From Dipylidium caninum (Eukaryota; Platyhelminthes; Cestoda; Cyclophyllidea; Dipylidiidae), in contig QEYB01000841.1 in assembly GCA_017562135.1 (NCBI GenBank), positions 682,001 to 746,000 on the forward strand: a stretch of 64,000 nt of DNA, written 5' to 3'. The position numbers and the translations under genes were made by a program. The notes beneath the pieces are model-generated. The model was given only the letters and a program-made list of their open reading frames with translations. It was not told the origin of the DNA and made no database searches. This document shows positions 1 to 11,967 of this stretch, piece after piece (within the stretch, counting starts at the first letter, position 1; each line of letters opens with the position of its first letter).

Positions 1-1865
1 AAGAAGAGCTCCACTTTGCTCCGAGCCAGCAGAGATGTGCACACGACGACTCGACCGTCCAAATTCTGCTGAGTTCACTCACATTGCACCCGTCGTGAAT
101 GCTTCCACACAATCGCTCTTCCCAATATCCTCCGAAGTGATTTGCCCAGCTGAAATGAGCCTTCTCCGCGATCTCCATTTTGTCCGCAAAGGATTTTGTC
201 CCCACAGCGTCTCAACAACATCTTCGCCGATCAAAGTCAGTCGCCCGCCACGTGGCTCATCAGGAAAGTGGAAATCACCTCCTTCACATCTTTCCAACCA
301 TCTTCTGCCTGTCCTCTCAGGAAACGCGCCTTCACCGAAGCAAACACTTTCAACACACTTCTACATGCTTCTCTGACATTCCTTCCTTGTTGAAAGTCGG
401 CATAAAATGCAGTGACGCAAATGAACTTCCTCAGTAGCCACGGCTGCACTGAGGACTAAGGGAAGTCAACTTTGTTTTAGTTAATCTTACTACGTGAGTA
501 TGTATAAATTGGGCGATAAAGGTGGAGAACCGACGATGCCCCAAATAAACATGTGCCACGTGTCAAAAATTGTAGTCATAGAAACGGGCAAAACTTTCCG
601 GTAGACTTTATATTAATTAGGCGGAGAGAAACAATAGCTTTGGCAGCCCTTAAATCTCCTTTTCTCGTGCAGTCGCCTTGAGCCCAGTCCACGAAGGCGG
701 GCTCGTTTAGCCTAGACGGAGTCGCTGCAAGTATTCCCACTGGGTTTGGATGAAGGGAGATATTACGGTTCTTGTGTTTTTAGGAGGTAAAATCCCCTCC
801 CGCTGCTGAACAAAACGTTGACCTGTGTACATAACTCGCATTCTAATTTGACCCTTTACTATGTTTTTATTATCCCATCAATTATCTTTGCAGCAGCGAT
901 CAGTGGATTTACAGGTGTGATGGGGGTGAATTGTCGCTTTGGTCGCACTGACGGTGGGAACCGTTCAGGGCGGCCAAGTCGCCTTTCCACTCTCCCACCA
1001 GACTCGAAATGATGGCGATGATCGGCGGGCAGAAAAGCAGCTTGAATGGAGAGTGCTGGTCGCTTTTCCACCGTATAAACTGGACGCCATTAGAGGAGGC
1101 GTTGTGTTCCAAGTCCACGATGAACTACTCTCCAGTCTTATTGTTTTTTTTGCAGCTCTGAGCTTTCACTCTCAGGTCAAGGCGAAAATTACTTCAGCCA
1201 GTCGATGAGGCAACTTTCTTGACACTTCACACCCTCCGCCAGCTATAATACACAAAGGTTCTTTTCTTTTCTTACCCCCATGAGAGTCTCATCGGTCAAG
1301 TAGGTAAAAATCCTACCATAGTGGACATTTTTCGAGTGTTTTATATTACGTTCTTTTTGAGAATGAGATGCTTATTCGCTCTAACTGGTAGTTTAAGCCA
1401 TTTCTTCTATCTCTACTCCTCACAGCTTCGCCACTGCTTTCTCCCCTGCGACGGGTCTTCTTTGTAGTCTTCGTCCTCCGGCTCCACTTCCTCCCTCTCC
1501 CCGCCCTCCATTCATCCCCGTCAAGATGAGCGGTCACCGTCCCTTTATCCCAGCGACAGCATTAAATGATTACAACCAACTAGTCGTTATGTGTTATGCT
1601 CAACCTCTGGGGATTCGTGCAAATCCTCTCCTCCTCATTTGGCGGTTTTGCGGAAAAAGCCGGAAGCGTTACGAGGAGGGGTGGTTCCTCGTCTCGAGGC
1701 GGGCATGTACTATTTTATTGCTCGATCCACTCCATCCACCGGAAGTAGTGTCTTCCCTCATCCATGCAGAAGTGATTAAATGTCGGCTCTGAAAAAAGGG
1801 AACGACTTGGCACTCCTCCAGGTTCGTTTTAAAAAAAAGCCTTTTATGTGTCCAACGTTCACACA

Positions 1866-1900
<35 letters not shown>

Positions 1901-2181
1901 TGGGAAAGTGATAGTGAGGGGATGAGGCAGTCGGGACATGACAGTGATGGATCCTGCGTAGAGTTCACATATTCCTGTCAATTAACGACACAGTTTACCC
2001 TTCTCTGCCAATGTTCGGAGTGAATTAGACTTGCCAGGTTGACAGCTTCAGCTTTTGTTTTAATTAAACGCATTTCCGCGCGTAAAATGTAAAGCATTTT
2101 GACTGTGTCTACACCAGCCTCCACCTGGGCTTTGGTGCCTGACAGGACGACGATGCAGGAGTCAGGCAAAAGTCGAGGTAG
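1..2181. other. Intergenic or intronic stretch, no gene recognised
   Basis: I see no conserved protein block on either strand here. The open frames are short and look like chance frames. The main recognisable structure is the AC/AG microsatellite near 1.86-1.90 kb. Part of the stretch may be intron or downstream sequence of the minus-strand immunoglobulin gene whose visible exons lie at 5.1-12.0 kb, but I cannot place any exon of it here. Confidence 0.5.
1860..1900. repeat. Compound (AC)n(AG)n microsatellite
   Basis: A run of AC dinucleotides passes directly into a run of AG dinucleotides, about 40 bp in total. It is a simple-sequence repeat and is expected to vary in length between individuals. 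Confidence 0.95.
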
Positions 2182-3353
2182 TCGGTTGGCAACTAAGAGG
2201 TTGCAAATTTTAGGCAACAATAAAAATGCCGAAATTTTTTGCTAGATACTTATAAATTTGTCGATGATATTTTTTTCATATTTCAGAGAGCATCATAATC
2301 CCGTTTTTCTTAAAATCTCTAAATATTTTTACCAAATGACTGAATTAAGTGTCATTTGACATCATCAGCATCATTACACATTTTCCAGCTTGAGGAGTTC
2401 TGCAATGAACGACGAAATGTGTGACACTTCGAAGGCGCCGGTCAGGGCTGCAATGTTATAGCGAGTGACCAACGCTGTGTGGAGCTTCGCATTGCCAGTG
2501 AAAACAACACCCTTCCAAGTTGCCACTTCTGGCCGATTTGCTCGAATTGCATCGCTCAGTTTGGCGAGTCGTTTAACGTATCCGTTGAAATTGACCGTTT
2601 CGTTGTTCGGTACACTTTCAAAGTGCTGAATTCCTTTCATACTCCACCAGACTGACAGCAAAATCTTTTTTTGGCGAATCTCTGTCTCTCTTGTCGTCTG
2701 CGCTGGTTCAGCCTGCATCGGCCACACTCGCTTCCGTTTCGCGTTTTTCGAAAACATCCACTTTTCGTCGAGCAAGCAGTCTTTCCAGAGATGGATCAAC
2801 TTCGTCGATGCACCAAATGAATCTCCGCAAACTGGCGAGGAGTCCAAAGATCGAGTTTCCTTTCATAGCCAGACTTTGTTTAACTTTCCTCTCAATGCAT
2901 GCATGCGATTCGTACCCGACCTCTTCTGCAGCACCCCGTGTGTTGCGATCTTCTCTGACGATCTGCTTCGTCGACGGCCTCCACTGACGCAGGTCTCGTC
3001 AACTCCAACTGGACCGACGGCCAAATGGTCGAGCATTTTGACGACACTGACTTAATGACTTCATTCCCATCTACGGCAAGTGGACTTCTTGTGTGCTTTC
3101 AATGTCTTCTTGCCTTCCCGGAAATGATACAATGAAAATAGGTCTGAAGTGTACGTCTTGTTTTTATATTTGTAAATTTGGATAAAAGCAAAACCGCATA
3201 ACTAAACGATGTTATTTTTTTAGTAAATGAACGCCAGAATTCCAAACAATAAGAAAAGGAATATGAGTTAGGTGCTCTGAACACGTTAACGGAACAAAAG
3301 AGTGTGTAAAACCCGTCTGTCTGCAAAATTCCCAATCACTTAGTTGCCACCTT
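2182..3353 (-). mobile_element. Degenerate mariner-type element, copy A
   Basis: The copy is about 1.17 kb and is bounded by imperfect inverted repeats. The left end contains GGTTGGCAACTAAGAGGTTG at about 2184-2203. The right end contains CCCAATCACTTAGTTGCCAC at 3341-3360, whose complement matches the left end. This resembles the TTRGGTTGGCAACTAAGT ends of mariner elements. The transposase runs on the minus strand and is broken. The length agrees with copy C at 33.4-34.5 kb, so the boundaries are mutually supportive. It is a class II cut-and-paste element and is dead by sequence. Confidence 0.85.
2374..3110 (-). pseudogene. Broken mariner transposase (copy A)
   Basis: The minus-strand frame 2847-2374 (157 codons) reads as the catalytic half of a mariner transposase. 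It contains LLDEKWMF, which carries the first catalytic Asp, then KKILLSVWW and VVFTGNAKLHTA. In active mariners the last block reads HDNARPHTA, so the second catalytic Asp is replaced by Gly here. The expected motif with the third catalytic Asp after the PYSPDLAP block is not recognisable, and the frame stops at 2374. The N-terminal helix-turn-helix half can be followed in other frames between about 2850 and 3110, so frameshifts are also present. The protein cannot be functional. Family assignment rests on recalled mariner motifs. Confidence 0.85.
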
Positions 3354-3363
3354 TTTGTAATTG

Positions 3364-3882
3364 AAGTGTGGAGGGTGAAAGGCGGAGAAGACAATGCCAA
3401 TTTCGCTTTCCCTTCGGTAAAACCACCCTTCTGCCCTAGTAACCATAGCTACAGCCTAGACGCTTAATGACTTCAAGATTATTCTATAAAGGAGTAGCAA
3501 GTCATCATCATTGAAGATTAATTTTTTTCGATTTTGCTAATTTCATGTCTTTCACTTCGATTGAAGTGATGCCCACTAAACGAGACTAATTTTCTCAGGA
3601 GTGGAAGGTTACAGCAGGTCGAGCAGTCGGACTGTGAAGAGGGAAAGGCAGGGAAGACAATGAGCATTTCGCCTTCCCTTCTTTTAAATCATCCTCTTGC
3701 CTTGGTAACCATAGCTACAGCCTAAACGCTTAATGATCCGAAGACTATTCTACAAAGAATTAACACATCAGCGTTATTGAAGGTTAATTTAATATCTTCC
3801 GCTTCGGTTGAATTGATGCCCACTTAGGCGAGATTAATTTTCTGAAGAGTGGAAGGTTACAGCAGGTCGAGGGCAGCCTAAC
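3364..3882. repeat. Diverged tandem direct duplication (2 x ~250 bp)
   Basis: Copy 1 (about 3364-3634) and copy 2 (about 3635-3882) share blocks in the same order. These are AGAAGACAATG or GGAAGACAATG, then AACCATAGCTACAGCCTA, ACGCTTAATGA, GATGCCCACT and GTGGAAGGTTACAGCAGGTC. They differ by scattered substitutions and small indels. No coding potential is seen. Copy 1 begins within about 10-20 bp of the right end of mariner copy A. Confidence 0.85.
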
Positions 3883-4680
3883 TGTCATTTGAGCAGGCGG
3901 TTTCCCATGGGAGGCAACAGGCGACCCGATTAATGGTGGCTGCCACTATTGACAGCAACTCCACTTCTTCTCTTTTTGCCTCGCCACGTTGTCAGAGGAG
4001 CCACCAACCCCGGAGTCGTCCGCTCACTTCTAACAGCCTGATTTTTCAAAGAGTAGACGCAAAAGCGGTAAATCTCATAATTCGGTGTTGAGTCTAATCA
4101 GGCAAACTCAGGCTCGCTCTCATGTCTTGAGGGAATTTCACTTCTCTTTCCTTTCAGATTATCTAGGGGCGCAATTAGCCAACCTTGTTTCATGTCTACT
4201 TTCGTTCTTTCGTGCCTTCTTGACCACCAACTCTGGATTCGCCTGACACACACACACACACACACACGTCGGTCCTGTTTATTAGTTTACTCAACAGGCC
4301 AACTTCTTCTTGCCCAGTAAATTAATGACACGACAAAATTCCACGCAGTAAAACAAAAGCACTTTGGTACAACCATCCTCCAAACTACACCTTACCTTGT
4401 CTCTTGTGAAGCGGACTTTCTGGGGAAAAGTGATTCCGCTCCTTTACAAGCCCTCTCCTTTTACGATGACCTGATCCAAGATTTCCAGTATTTCACTTAA
4501 ACTAATTTGTGAGGTCAGGGAGGGAGGAAGCGTAACAGTCAAGTCCACTTTGAGGGGCGGAAGGAGAGACGTTACCCATCTCGTGTATGTAAGTGCTGCC
4601 AGGTGAACAGAGAAGAATAAATTAACCCTACAGACGATTACTTTTACAATAACCTTGTGGAATTGTAGAATTGTCTTGTT
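3883..4680. other. Non-coding stretch with (AC)n microsatellite
   Basis: No conserved coding block is seen. It contains a pure AC dinucleotide tract at about 4245-4267. It could be intronic or 3' flanking sequence of the minus-strand immunoglobulin gene. Confidence 0.5.
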
Positions 4681-4689
4681 TCAATGACT

Positions 4690-5060
4690 TCGACTGAAGA
4701 CCTACGAGGAGAACGGCTTCACCACATCGTTTGCAGAGCAGGCAATCGTTCAACCTGCCAATTTACAGACACACATAGTTTGAAATGTATCAGTTCTCTT
4801 TTCAGGCTGCTCGGGAATCCTCAGACTAGAGAGAGGAGAATCCTCGAGGAAAGGGACCCAACAAACTCACTTGTGACGAGGAAAACAACTTCGCCGTATC
4901 GTTCGAAGAGCAGATGATCGGCGCCTACTGCGGAACAGTCGTCAGACCTGCCGCTTCACAGACACGCACAGTTTTAACCTTATTAATTCCCTTTTCTGCT
5001 TCCGACTTGAGGGCGAAGGATACGCGAAAGAGAGTAGTCAACAAACTCACTTGTGAGTTA
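4690..5060. repeat. Diverged tandem duplicates with shared donor-like motif
   Basis: Two similar stretches lie in direct orientation. About 4705-4780 and 4875-4975 share GAGGARAACRRCTTC, then TCGTT with GAGCAG, and then ACAGACACRCAYAGTTT. A second shared block, ACAAACTCACTTGTGA, lies at 4861-4876 and at 5041-5056. Read on the minus strand, the latter gives CAA|GTGAGTTTGTTG twice, which looks like a duplicated exon end plus splice donor. This suggests duplication of an exon-intron unit in the minus-strand immunoglobulin gene, now partly degraded. Confidence 0.45.
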
Positions 5061-5138
5061 TTTTCCAACGAGACTCCCAACTCGGATGGGTCCATTATGG
5101 CCGGTCGAGGGACAGTTTCAGGGAATTTTTGGAGCGAA
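5051..5138 (-). other. Possible further exon of the Ig gene
   Basis: On the minus strand, TTGGCAG at 5145-5139 is followed by an open reading of 29 codons beginning SLQKFPETVPRPAIM. It ends at CAA|GTGAGT, a strong donor. It cannot be joined to the preceding exon by a normal intron, since only about 15 nt separate them. If one A were removed from the A5 run near 5126-5130, the preceding exon would read straight into it. So this is either an exon continuation disturbed by a one-base indel, or a decayed duplicate. Confidence 0.3.
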
Positions 5139-5153
5139 CTGCCAACCTCCTAC

Positions 5154-8100
5154 CTTGGACGTGGCCGGTCTCGTCTGTTGTAATTTTTGTCGATCCATTT
5201 TCTTCTTCTTTGTCCGCGTCTTCCGGTCTGTTGTCGCTGGCAAGTCGACCTCTTCCAGCATTGACGCCGCCGGTCCAATCAACTGGCGTCCGTGGTAGAA
5301 CCAGGTCACACGGATCGGGCCATTGAAGGTGGGATTGGTGCGGCACTCCAAGTGGCCCAGGAGACCCTCCTCAAGGGGGACACTCACTCGATGACCCGTC
5401 ATGACAACTTCGTCCGTCTCGGTGCGTGACAGTGAGGTGAAATCGGCGAGGAGACGAGGTCGCATGATAAAGTCGACTTTGCCAGACGTCGGACTCGGAG
5501 TTCCCTCGACAGTACTCTTTCTGCTGCAGGTGTAAGTGCCCTTGTCTTTCTCACTGAAATTTTGAACTACCAGACGGGAGATCTGGGCAAGAAGAGAACA
5601 ATTTAATCCGACTTACTTTCAAATTTTACAACTACAACAGTTAACAATCATTTTTTAGTATTTACATGTTTGTTTGCCCAACTTTTACTTTTTTGACCTA
5701 CCTTACAGTAACGAAACCAATTTTAAGTTTGATTTCGCAGAAATTCTTGATTTAACAACAAAAACTCGCCACCAACGCACCTCTTCGCTCAAAAACCCTG
5801 GAATGCTCAGTGAAAGACTGCCACTGATCTCATCGTATGCACAGTGAACAAAAAATAACCTTATTTCGAAAATCAGAAGGCCTCCTAGACGAACTAATTA
5901 ATGTAGTTGAAATATATTTCTTAGAGTCTAAAACAAAGTAGGGGAAGAAAATGATACTGCCGGAAATTGCATTTGAGGAGAGTGGAAAGGAGTAGGCGCT
6001 CCTTGCTCCATGGAAAAGGAAAAACGGCGTTGTCACAAAATAAATGAATTGTGTTAAGTTGTTTCCTTCATTTCCAAGTTGGGAAGAGGTAAAATTTATC
6101 ATCGTTTTTTGGAACATGACGTTTTAAGCCCAGTACGACTCCAACCAGTATTTCTGTCTGTTTTTGACTGCTACCTTCAGTGCTGGCAACCCCCAGTTCT
6201 TTTCGCCTCTCGTTTTTCCATCGAAATGGCGCCTGTCGGTGCCTTTGAGACTGCTTAGGCATGGCCGGTGAGATTTAGGGCCGGCTTGAAGTCTTCCTCT
6301 GCAGTGTCGGTTTAAAAGGATTTTCTGGAAGCTCATTTTTTGTTTAATTATTGAGGTCAAAACATGAGTTACCAGAGCAGGATGTCCGTTGGGATCATTT
6401 GCTCATCACTACATCCGAAATATCAGCTTCAACTTCTCGTCCAATCTAATTAGACTGGAGGGAAGTGCTTCCGATCGAGAGTAACCAAAGATGACATTTT
6501 GCATTCCTCTTTTACGTGAGGTTAGTTGTCCGAGAGTTGTTTCAATTTAGTGCTGAAGTTCAGATTCTCATGTTGGGGGAATTTGGGTAGGAAAGGAGAT
6601 TGAGATGCACGTTTGACCTACTTTCCTCACACTCTCACATGCTACGAGAGGTGGTACAGACAAATTGGGATTTGAGTGTATTTAAGGAAAAACTTTTTGG
6701 TGTACTTTCATCCGTTGACCGAAAAATAAAATAAAATAAAATCCGGCGGTTCAATTCGAGTCAAACAGCTACGCATGTTTTTGCCGCTAAAATTAGAAGA
6801 CTCTGGTATTACTTAAAAGGCGTAATAAGTAGGCAGGTTGAATTACAGATTTTTAATTGGTTGGACTTTCTCTAGATAGTTCCATTCTTAGTTCAAAGGA
6901 ATCCTCGCGTACAGTATTTAAAAGCCTACTTTTTCCACTTTAGAACCCAGAAAACTTGCAATCCCCTCAACTAAGCACTCAAATTGCCCACCACAAAAAA
7001 CCCCCAGCGCACTTTTACGGAAGGAAACGGAGAGAACAATTGACTTAACTAGTTTGCCCATGACTTATATTGGCATAAATTATTTCATCTGGAATTTGGA
7101 GTGACATTTGAAATAAAACTATCCCCACTTTCTCTCACACCGTCCATCACTTTCCTATCCCGAGGAAAATGACAAATTCCTCCGAGTAAACTCGTATCGA
7201 GCTCAATTAAGTGGATAACCATTCTGCGTTAAGACGGTCTTACCACTTCACTGGCCAAAATGTATGGCATAAAGCCATTTTCCGCACCACCGAATACTCT
7301 TATAAGTTGCTCTACGACAATTTTAGTTTAAATTGAATATTTTATTTAAAGCCTAATTTTTAGTCCATCCAAAGGATAATTTCGGTAAAAGTTAAGATGT
7401 AAGGCGTAATCACGCACGGCAGTAACTATGAAGGCAATAACTCTCTTCTCTGCGTTTTCGACGACTGTACGAGTAAAATCGGACCTTGTGTTTTTGGAAG
7501 CTTTGGGAAAAATAGGAGCGTACAACGCAACACTTCAGGCATTTGTAGTGCCACGAGTGCCCAATGAAGAGTCTTTTGCCAGATGAAGAACATTCCTTCT
7601 GAACGGCCACTCGAAGTGGCAAGTACTAGTGCGGAATCCTTACGAAAACAATGTCTAATGACCGATGGTGGATATACCAGTTGATATAACCTGACAATGA
7701 GGAGTTCCCTGGCCAGTAGATCGATAAGACGCAAGATCAAGGCGGAACATGCATCAGAGGAGTGTGTAATTTGCTGCGGACTTTCAAGCAGTCCATATTT
7801 AGCAACAAGAAAGATGGAAGCTCGGTTTGGTGCTCGAGGGTTTGTGTTTTATATGAAAAAAATAGTAAATTTCGATCTCGAAAAGAGATAAACCTCGACA
7901 ACCCCGCGATCCGAGCATAATTCAAACGCAAGTACTTTCCTCGACTACCTCAAGACTTCAACTTTTGATATTATCCATGATTTATGAACATAGTCGTGAG
8001 AAGATAAAGAGGATAGGGAAAAAACACCGATTCACGCATAGATAACCAGGGAGTTGTGAAAAATAATGCCTATATCTGAATTGGCGCCCCTCCTGGCCCC

Positions 8101-11100
8101 TAATTTTGGAAATGTATAACGCCTTTTTAACCAACAGTAAGATGACCTTGAGTTATTTGGAGCCACTGCTAAATTCACGTGACCGGTTATAACAACCAAA
8201 TATGAGCGTAAAAAAGGAGACCTCGAAAAAATACCAACTACCATGCGCTCAAAACAATATTTCTGTTTTTGAAAGATACGTTGAAATACTATATATGAAG
8301 ATATTTTGACCAGATAAAATTGTTGTTCTGTCGCTCCTTATTACCGCTACAAGAAGCTGCAGCAAAACGGGTGCCGTTACTTCTGCCGCGTGGCCTGAGC
8401 TGTGTAACATCCGAAAGTTTATGACATGAGCAGGGGACTCTCCAAACAGTACAAACATAAATGGGCACTGGATGCCTTAATTGACTAGTCTGCCTTTCGC
8501 GTGTAAAATCATCTCATTTATAGTAAAAGGCAACGGTGGTGGCGTTTTCGCCTTATAAAATCGCACGGTTCCAACCATTTGCCACCGGCTCCGGCTGTGG
8601 ATGTTTATGGCGTCAGAGACATCCCTATTTACGATCTATAGACAGCTCTACATCCATATCCGAGAGTTATATAGCCAGATTCACGCTCTTGAGTGTGCAT
8701 TGACGGAATAGTCGAGGGGGGGAATTAATCAGATAAAGCTGTAATTCAACTCTAGAAACCAAAATAATCCTAGTTATGTCAACTTATTGCAAGACTTACA
8801 CCTCAAAGCGGATACAACTATGTCAGGGTATAACGAAGCCGTGACAAGATAAAAGATTGGGAGTAAAAGTGTATAACTTTCTAGCCTAACGATAAACAAT
8901 AAACTGAGGAAGGTAGGAAAGGGGCGGGAGTAGTTATCTATCTTTTCATTTCATTAAAAAATACAGTTCATGTAAGAATGAATAAATCCAGACTTTTCTT
9001 AAGAAGCGGTTGCGTTTTTTGAATAACTACTTCGACCGTTCCCATCTGGCGTCCCGAACACCAAACTTCTGCTTATGTTACCAAATGCAGGAAGTAATAT
9101 TGGATCTTGGCTCAATGAAAAAGGTTGCAGAATGAGGTGTCTTATCCTGTGGAGCAGCAAGACGCGATAATAAAACCCGTAATAAAGATTAACTGAGGGG
9201 GCAGAGATACGCAATCAGGACATGTCTGAGGTCTCTACCTCTTTTCACTTCTCTATTTGGTGCATTTTTCAATGTTATTTCTGAACAGTTCCAACAGAAT
9301 TTCAGTATTTCAAGTTCAAGTATGCCGTGTGATTGTTTTGGAGGGCACAGAAATTACATAAAACATAAGTTTTGGATCTAACATTAAACAGTCGAACCCA
9401 ATGCATCAAATGTTCTCGAGGGAATAGGGACAGTCGGGAACGCACACAAGAGCTCGATATAATCGTATTTCCTCCCGTTTTCCACTTTCACATAAGAACT
9501 ACAATTATGTGCTCCCCAAAACGGTTGCGATATTCCTTTAAATTATGCGCGTGGGGAAAAAGTGAAAGTGACGAAAGGAGCAACCGCATTAATGAAGCAG
9601 ATAACTGTTTTAAATTATTATTCTCTTGCTCAATTTACGAAAAAAACCGGCATTCTCCACCTTCAGATAGAAAGTCTCATGGTAATTCCTTTTACTTTGC
9701 AGTAATTCAATCTAATTCATCTACAAAATGTTTAAATAGGGGGAGGCAAAAATTAATTTAACTTGTCCTTTTTACCTCGTTACCTAATTTTCTCTTTGTA
9801 ATGTAATTTTTCATATAAACTGTAGCACATATTCACAATATGAGGGATTCTCGAAAATAATATGTTTTAATCAAATTAGTAGATGTCTGAAAATGTCATA
9901 TAGTTATCCTGCACTTCACCGTACTTATGAAATTAACTTTCGTTGTAAAATCCATATCTTTCATTACGCCTATGAAGTAAATAGGAGCAAGTTAATTTGG
10001 AATATTTAATCTAAATTGTGGAATTAAACCACCCGCTTTTGTCTCAACCTTAGTCCACCATTATAAAATGTGTTTTACATAATTTTTTTTGCTCTAGTGC
10101 TTTACAGGTGAATTAATTAGTGCGAAATAGAAGAATGACAGAAATATGGCCATTTTGTCACAGCAAAAAAAATTGAGAGATGCCAACGAAATATCTTCAT
10201 TTTGTATCAATGTACGCTCTTATTTTTGGACATGAAATCAACTCAACGAGGAAACAAATGCCATTTTACGAATTAGCTCAAATTAATTCTAGAAGATTCA
10301 TTCGAGTAGGAGCTTTTTCTCAAATGACGTAATTTAAGAATAAAATCTGTTTAAAACACTTTTTAATGGTCAGTTTTTACTTTTTTTTCTCATGATAAGG
10401 GAGAGAGAGAGAAGGGAACGCCAACAATAATTTTCATCATATATTTTCAAAAGAATCGTAAATGGCTGCAGGGAGCAGGGCGATGAACATCTACTCTTCT
10501 TCTACGCAGTCCATCGCGTTCTCTCGAACCCGAACTCCCATTCATGATGTCAAAGCATTGAGAGATGAAGGAAAAGTGTATGGAATTATCCAATGTTTTT
10601 ACCATTTTCTGTTAAATACGTTTGATTTTATCAACTGCTCTGTCCAGCTGCAAACCCTATCCGTCAATGATCTTCACCTTGAATGAAAATTAAAGCTCTT
10701 CCCTCGGTACGTAACGACATCATGTGTTTACGACAGCATGTCAGCTCAAAGCCAAAGTGAAAATTTTCAGTTACAACTTCCAGTATCCGATTAATGTGCA
10801 CGGTTCGAAGAGACAACATCATTTGCCCCCCGACCCATCTCAAATTAAATAATTGTTTAGGCATGTTTGACAGACTGCTCTAAATGTCACATGTCAATTG
10901 AGTGTTTGAGGAATGTGAACCGGATTTGAATAGTCGCATTGTTGCAATACTCTTGTAATCCGTCAACCTTTCTTCTTGAAATTTTTAAAGAAGAAGGTGG
11001 GTTATGGAAGAGGTGAATGCAATCAGAGAGTGGAATTGGCATTCTACTTTCTAGGGTCTTTTAACAAAGACGATCATTCTAAGTGAGGGTATCACATATA

Positions 11101-11955
11101 AACTCATCAGCTAATTGATTAGAAAAAGAATTCACTTAAAAATAAGTAGTCCCGTAGAATTTATCGATTTTACAGCCAGATAATTTTGGTGTAGTTGATT
11201 GTTTTACAAGTCTTAGGAATCTAATATATTACATTTTCCACCAATGAAATAAAAAGAAATACATCAGTCCCACTAACTTGGAAATGTTAAAAAATGTGGG
11301 CCTGAGAATATGAAAGGTTTTAGTAAAACTACTGGAAGCCAAAAGCGCTTATGAAACCAGTGTGTTTCGAGAATGCCTTGCTACCACTCATCACGACAAA
11401 ATATTGTCTGAAAAGAGCGCAAAACGCGTGAACGGGATCTATGTACTATGGCGTACAACAGTATATTATGAATTTGAATGATACAGTCATTTAATTGTGC
11501 TAAAAAAACTCCGAATGACCACCACTAAATAAAGGGCCTACCCATTATGAATACCTAGGAGCAAGTGATATTTTTTTCAAGTTACAATAAACATGAAGTA
11601 AAACATAAAAAAACTTACTTACTATGTGATTTTTGTCCGAAAAATCTGGCACAGCGTACTTTCGACTTTGCGAAGCCTGAACGGAGTTGGAGAAATAATT
11701 GATAATTGGTTTTCCAGAGGGGTCGGTCCATGTCAATTGTTCATGATCATGTCCGGACGTGTTGCCAAGACTGCAGCATATGACTACGATGCGGCCACCT
11801 TCGGGGACCATACGAATTGGAGAATTGCCTACGATCGACACTCTGTTGGGGCTTTGACAAAATTCGTTTGAATGAGTTCTTTTCCACTGTTGCCACCCAA
11901 AGGATACGTGAAGGAGTGTTAAGGAAAGAAATATAATGGCGAATCTTGTTGACAT
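5154..11955 (-). CDS. Immunoglobulin-superfamily secreted or surface protein, partial
   Basis: Three minus-strand exons join in phase 0: 11955-11623, 5828-5781 and 5582-5154 (270 codons). The first begins MSTRFAIIFLSLTLLHVSFG, a typical signal peptide. Ig domain 1 has its B-strand Cys in VVICCS (60/61), Trp in LTWTD (76) and the F-strand block DKGTYTC (140-146). It is therefore built from all three exons. A second Ig domain follows, with LECRTNP (Cys207) and VTWFYHG (Trp221), and then a Lys-rich stretch. Its closing Cys is not found, so the gene continues further left or is broken. An acceptor (CATTTCAG) lies 12 nt upstream of the ATG, which fits a 5' UTR intron or spliced-leader trans-splicing. 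The 48-nt middle exon uses a weak acceptor (GATGAG) and is the least certain piece. I cannot name a specific family; it could be an adhesion protein or receptor ectodomain. Confidence 0.6.
5829..11622 (-). other. Long intron of the Ig gene, no gene recognised inside
   Basis: About 5.8 kb separates the signal-peptide exon from the next Ig exon. It is AT-rich and has a short (TAAAA)n tract at 6722-6742. The longest frames inside (for example 9372-9761 on plus and 7740-7426 on minus) show no motif I recognise and no flanking splice logic. Confidence 0.55.
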
Positions 11956-11967
11956 TACTAAGGATGC

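Noticed and set aside
1978..2220. 80-codon minus-strand frame
   Set aside because: It overlaps the end of mariner copy A and has no transposase or other motif; likely chance.
7410..7622. Minus-strand frame with HYKCLKC resembling part of a LIM zinc finger
   Set aside because: Only one HxxCxxC-like piece is present. The paired CxxC ligands at the right spacing are missing and overlapping frames are equally open.
9372..9761. 129-codon plus-strand open frame
   Set aside because: It lies in the long intron of the minus-strand Ig gene, has no recognisable motif and no promoter or poly(A) context.
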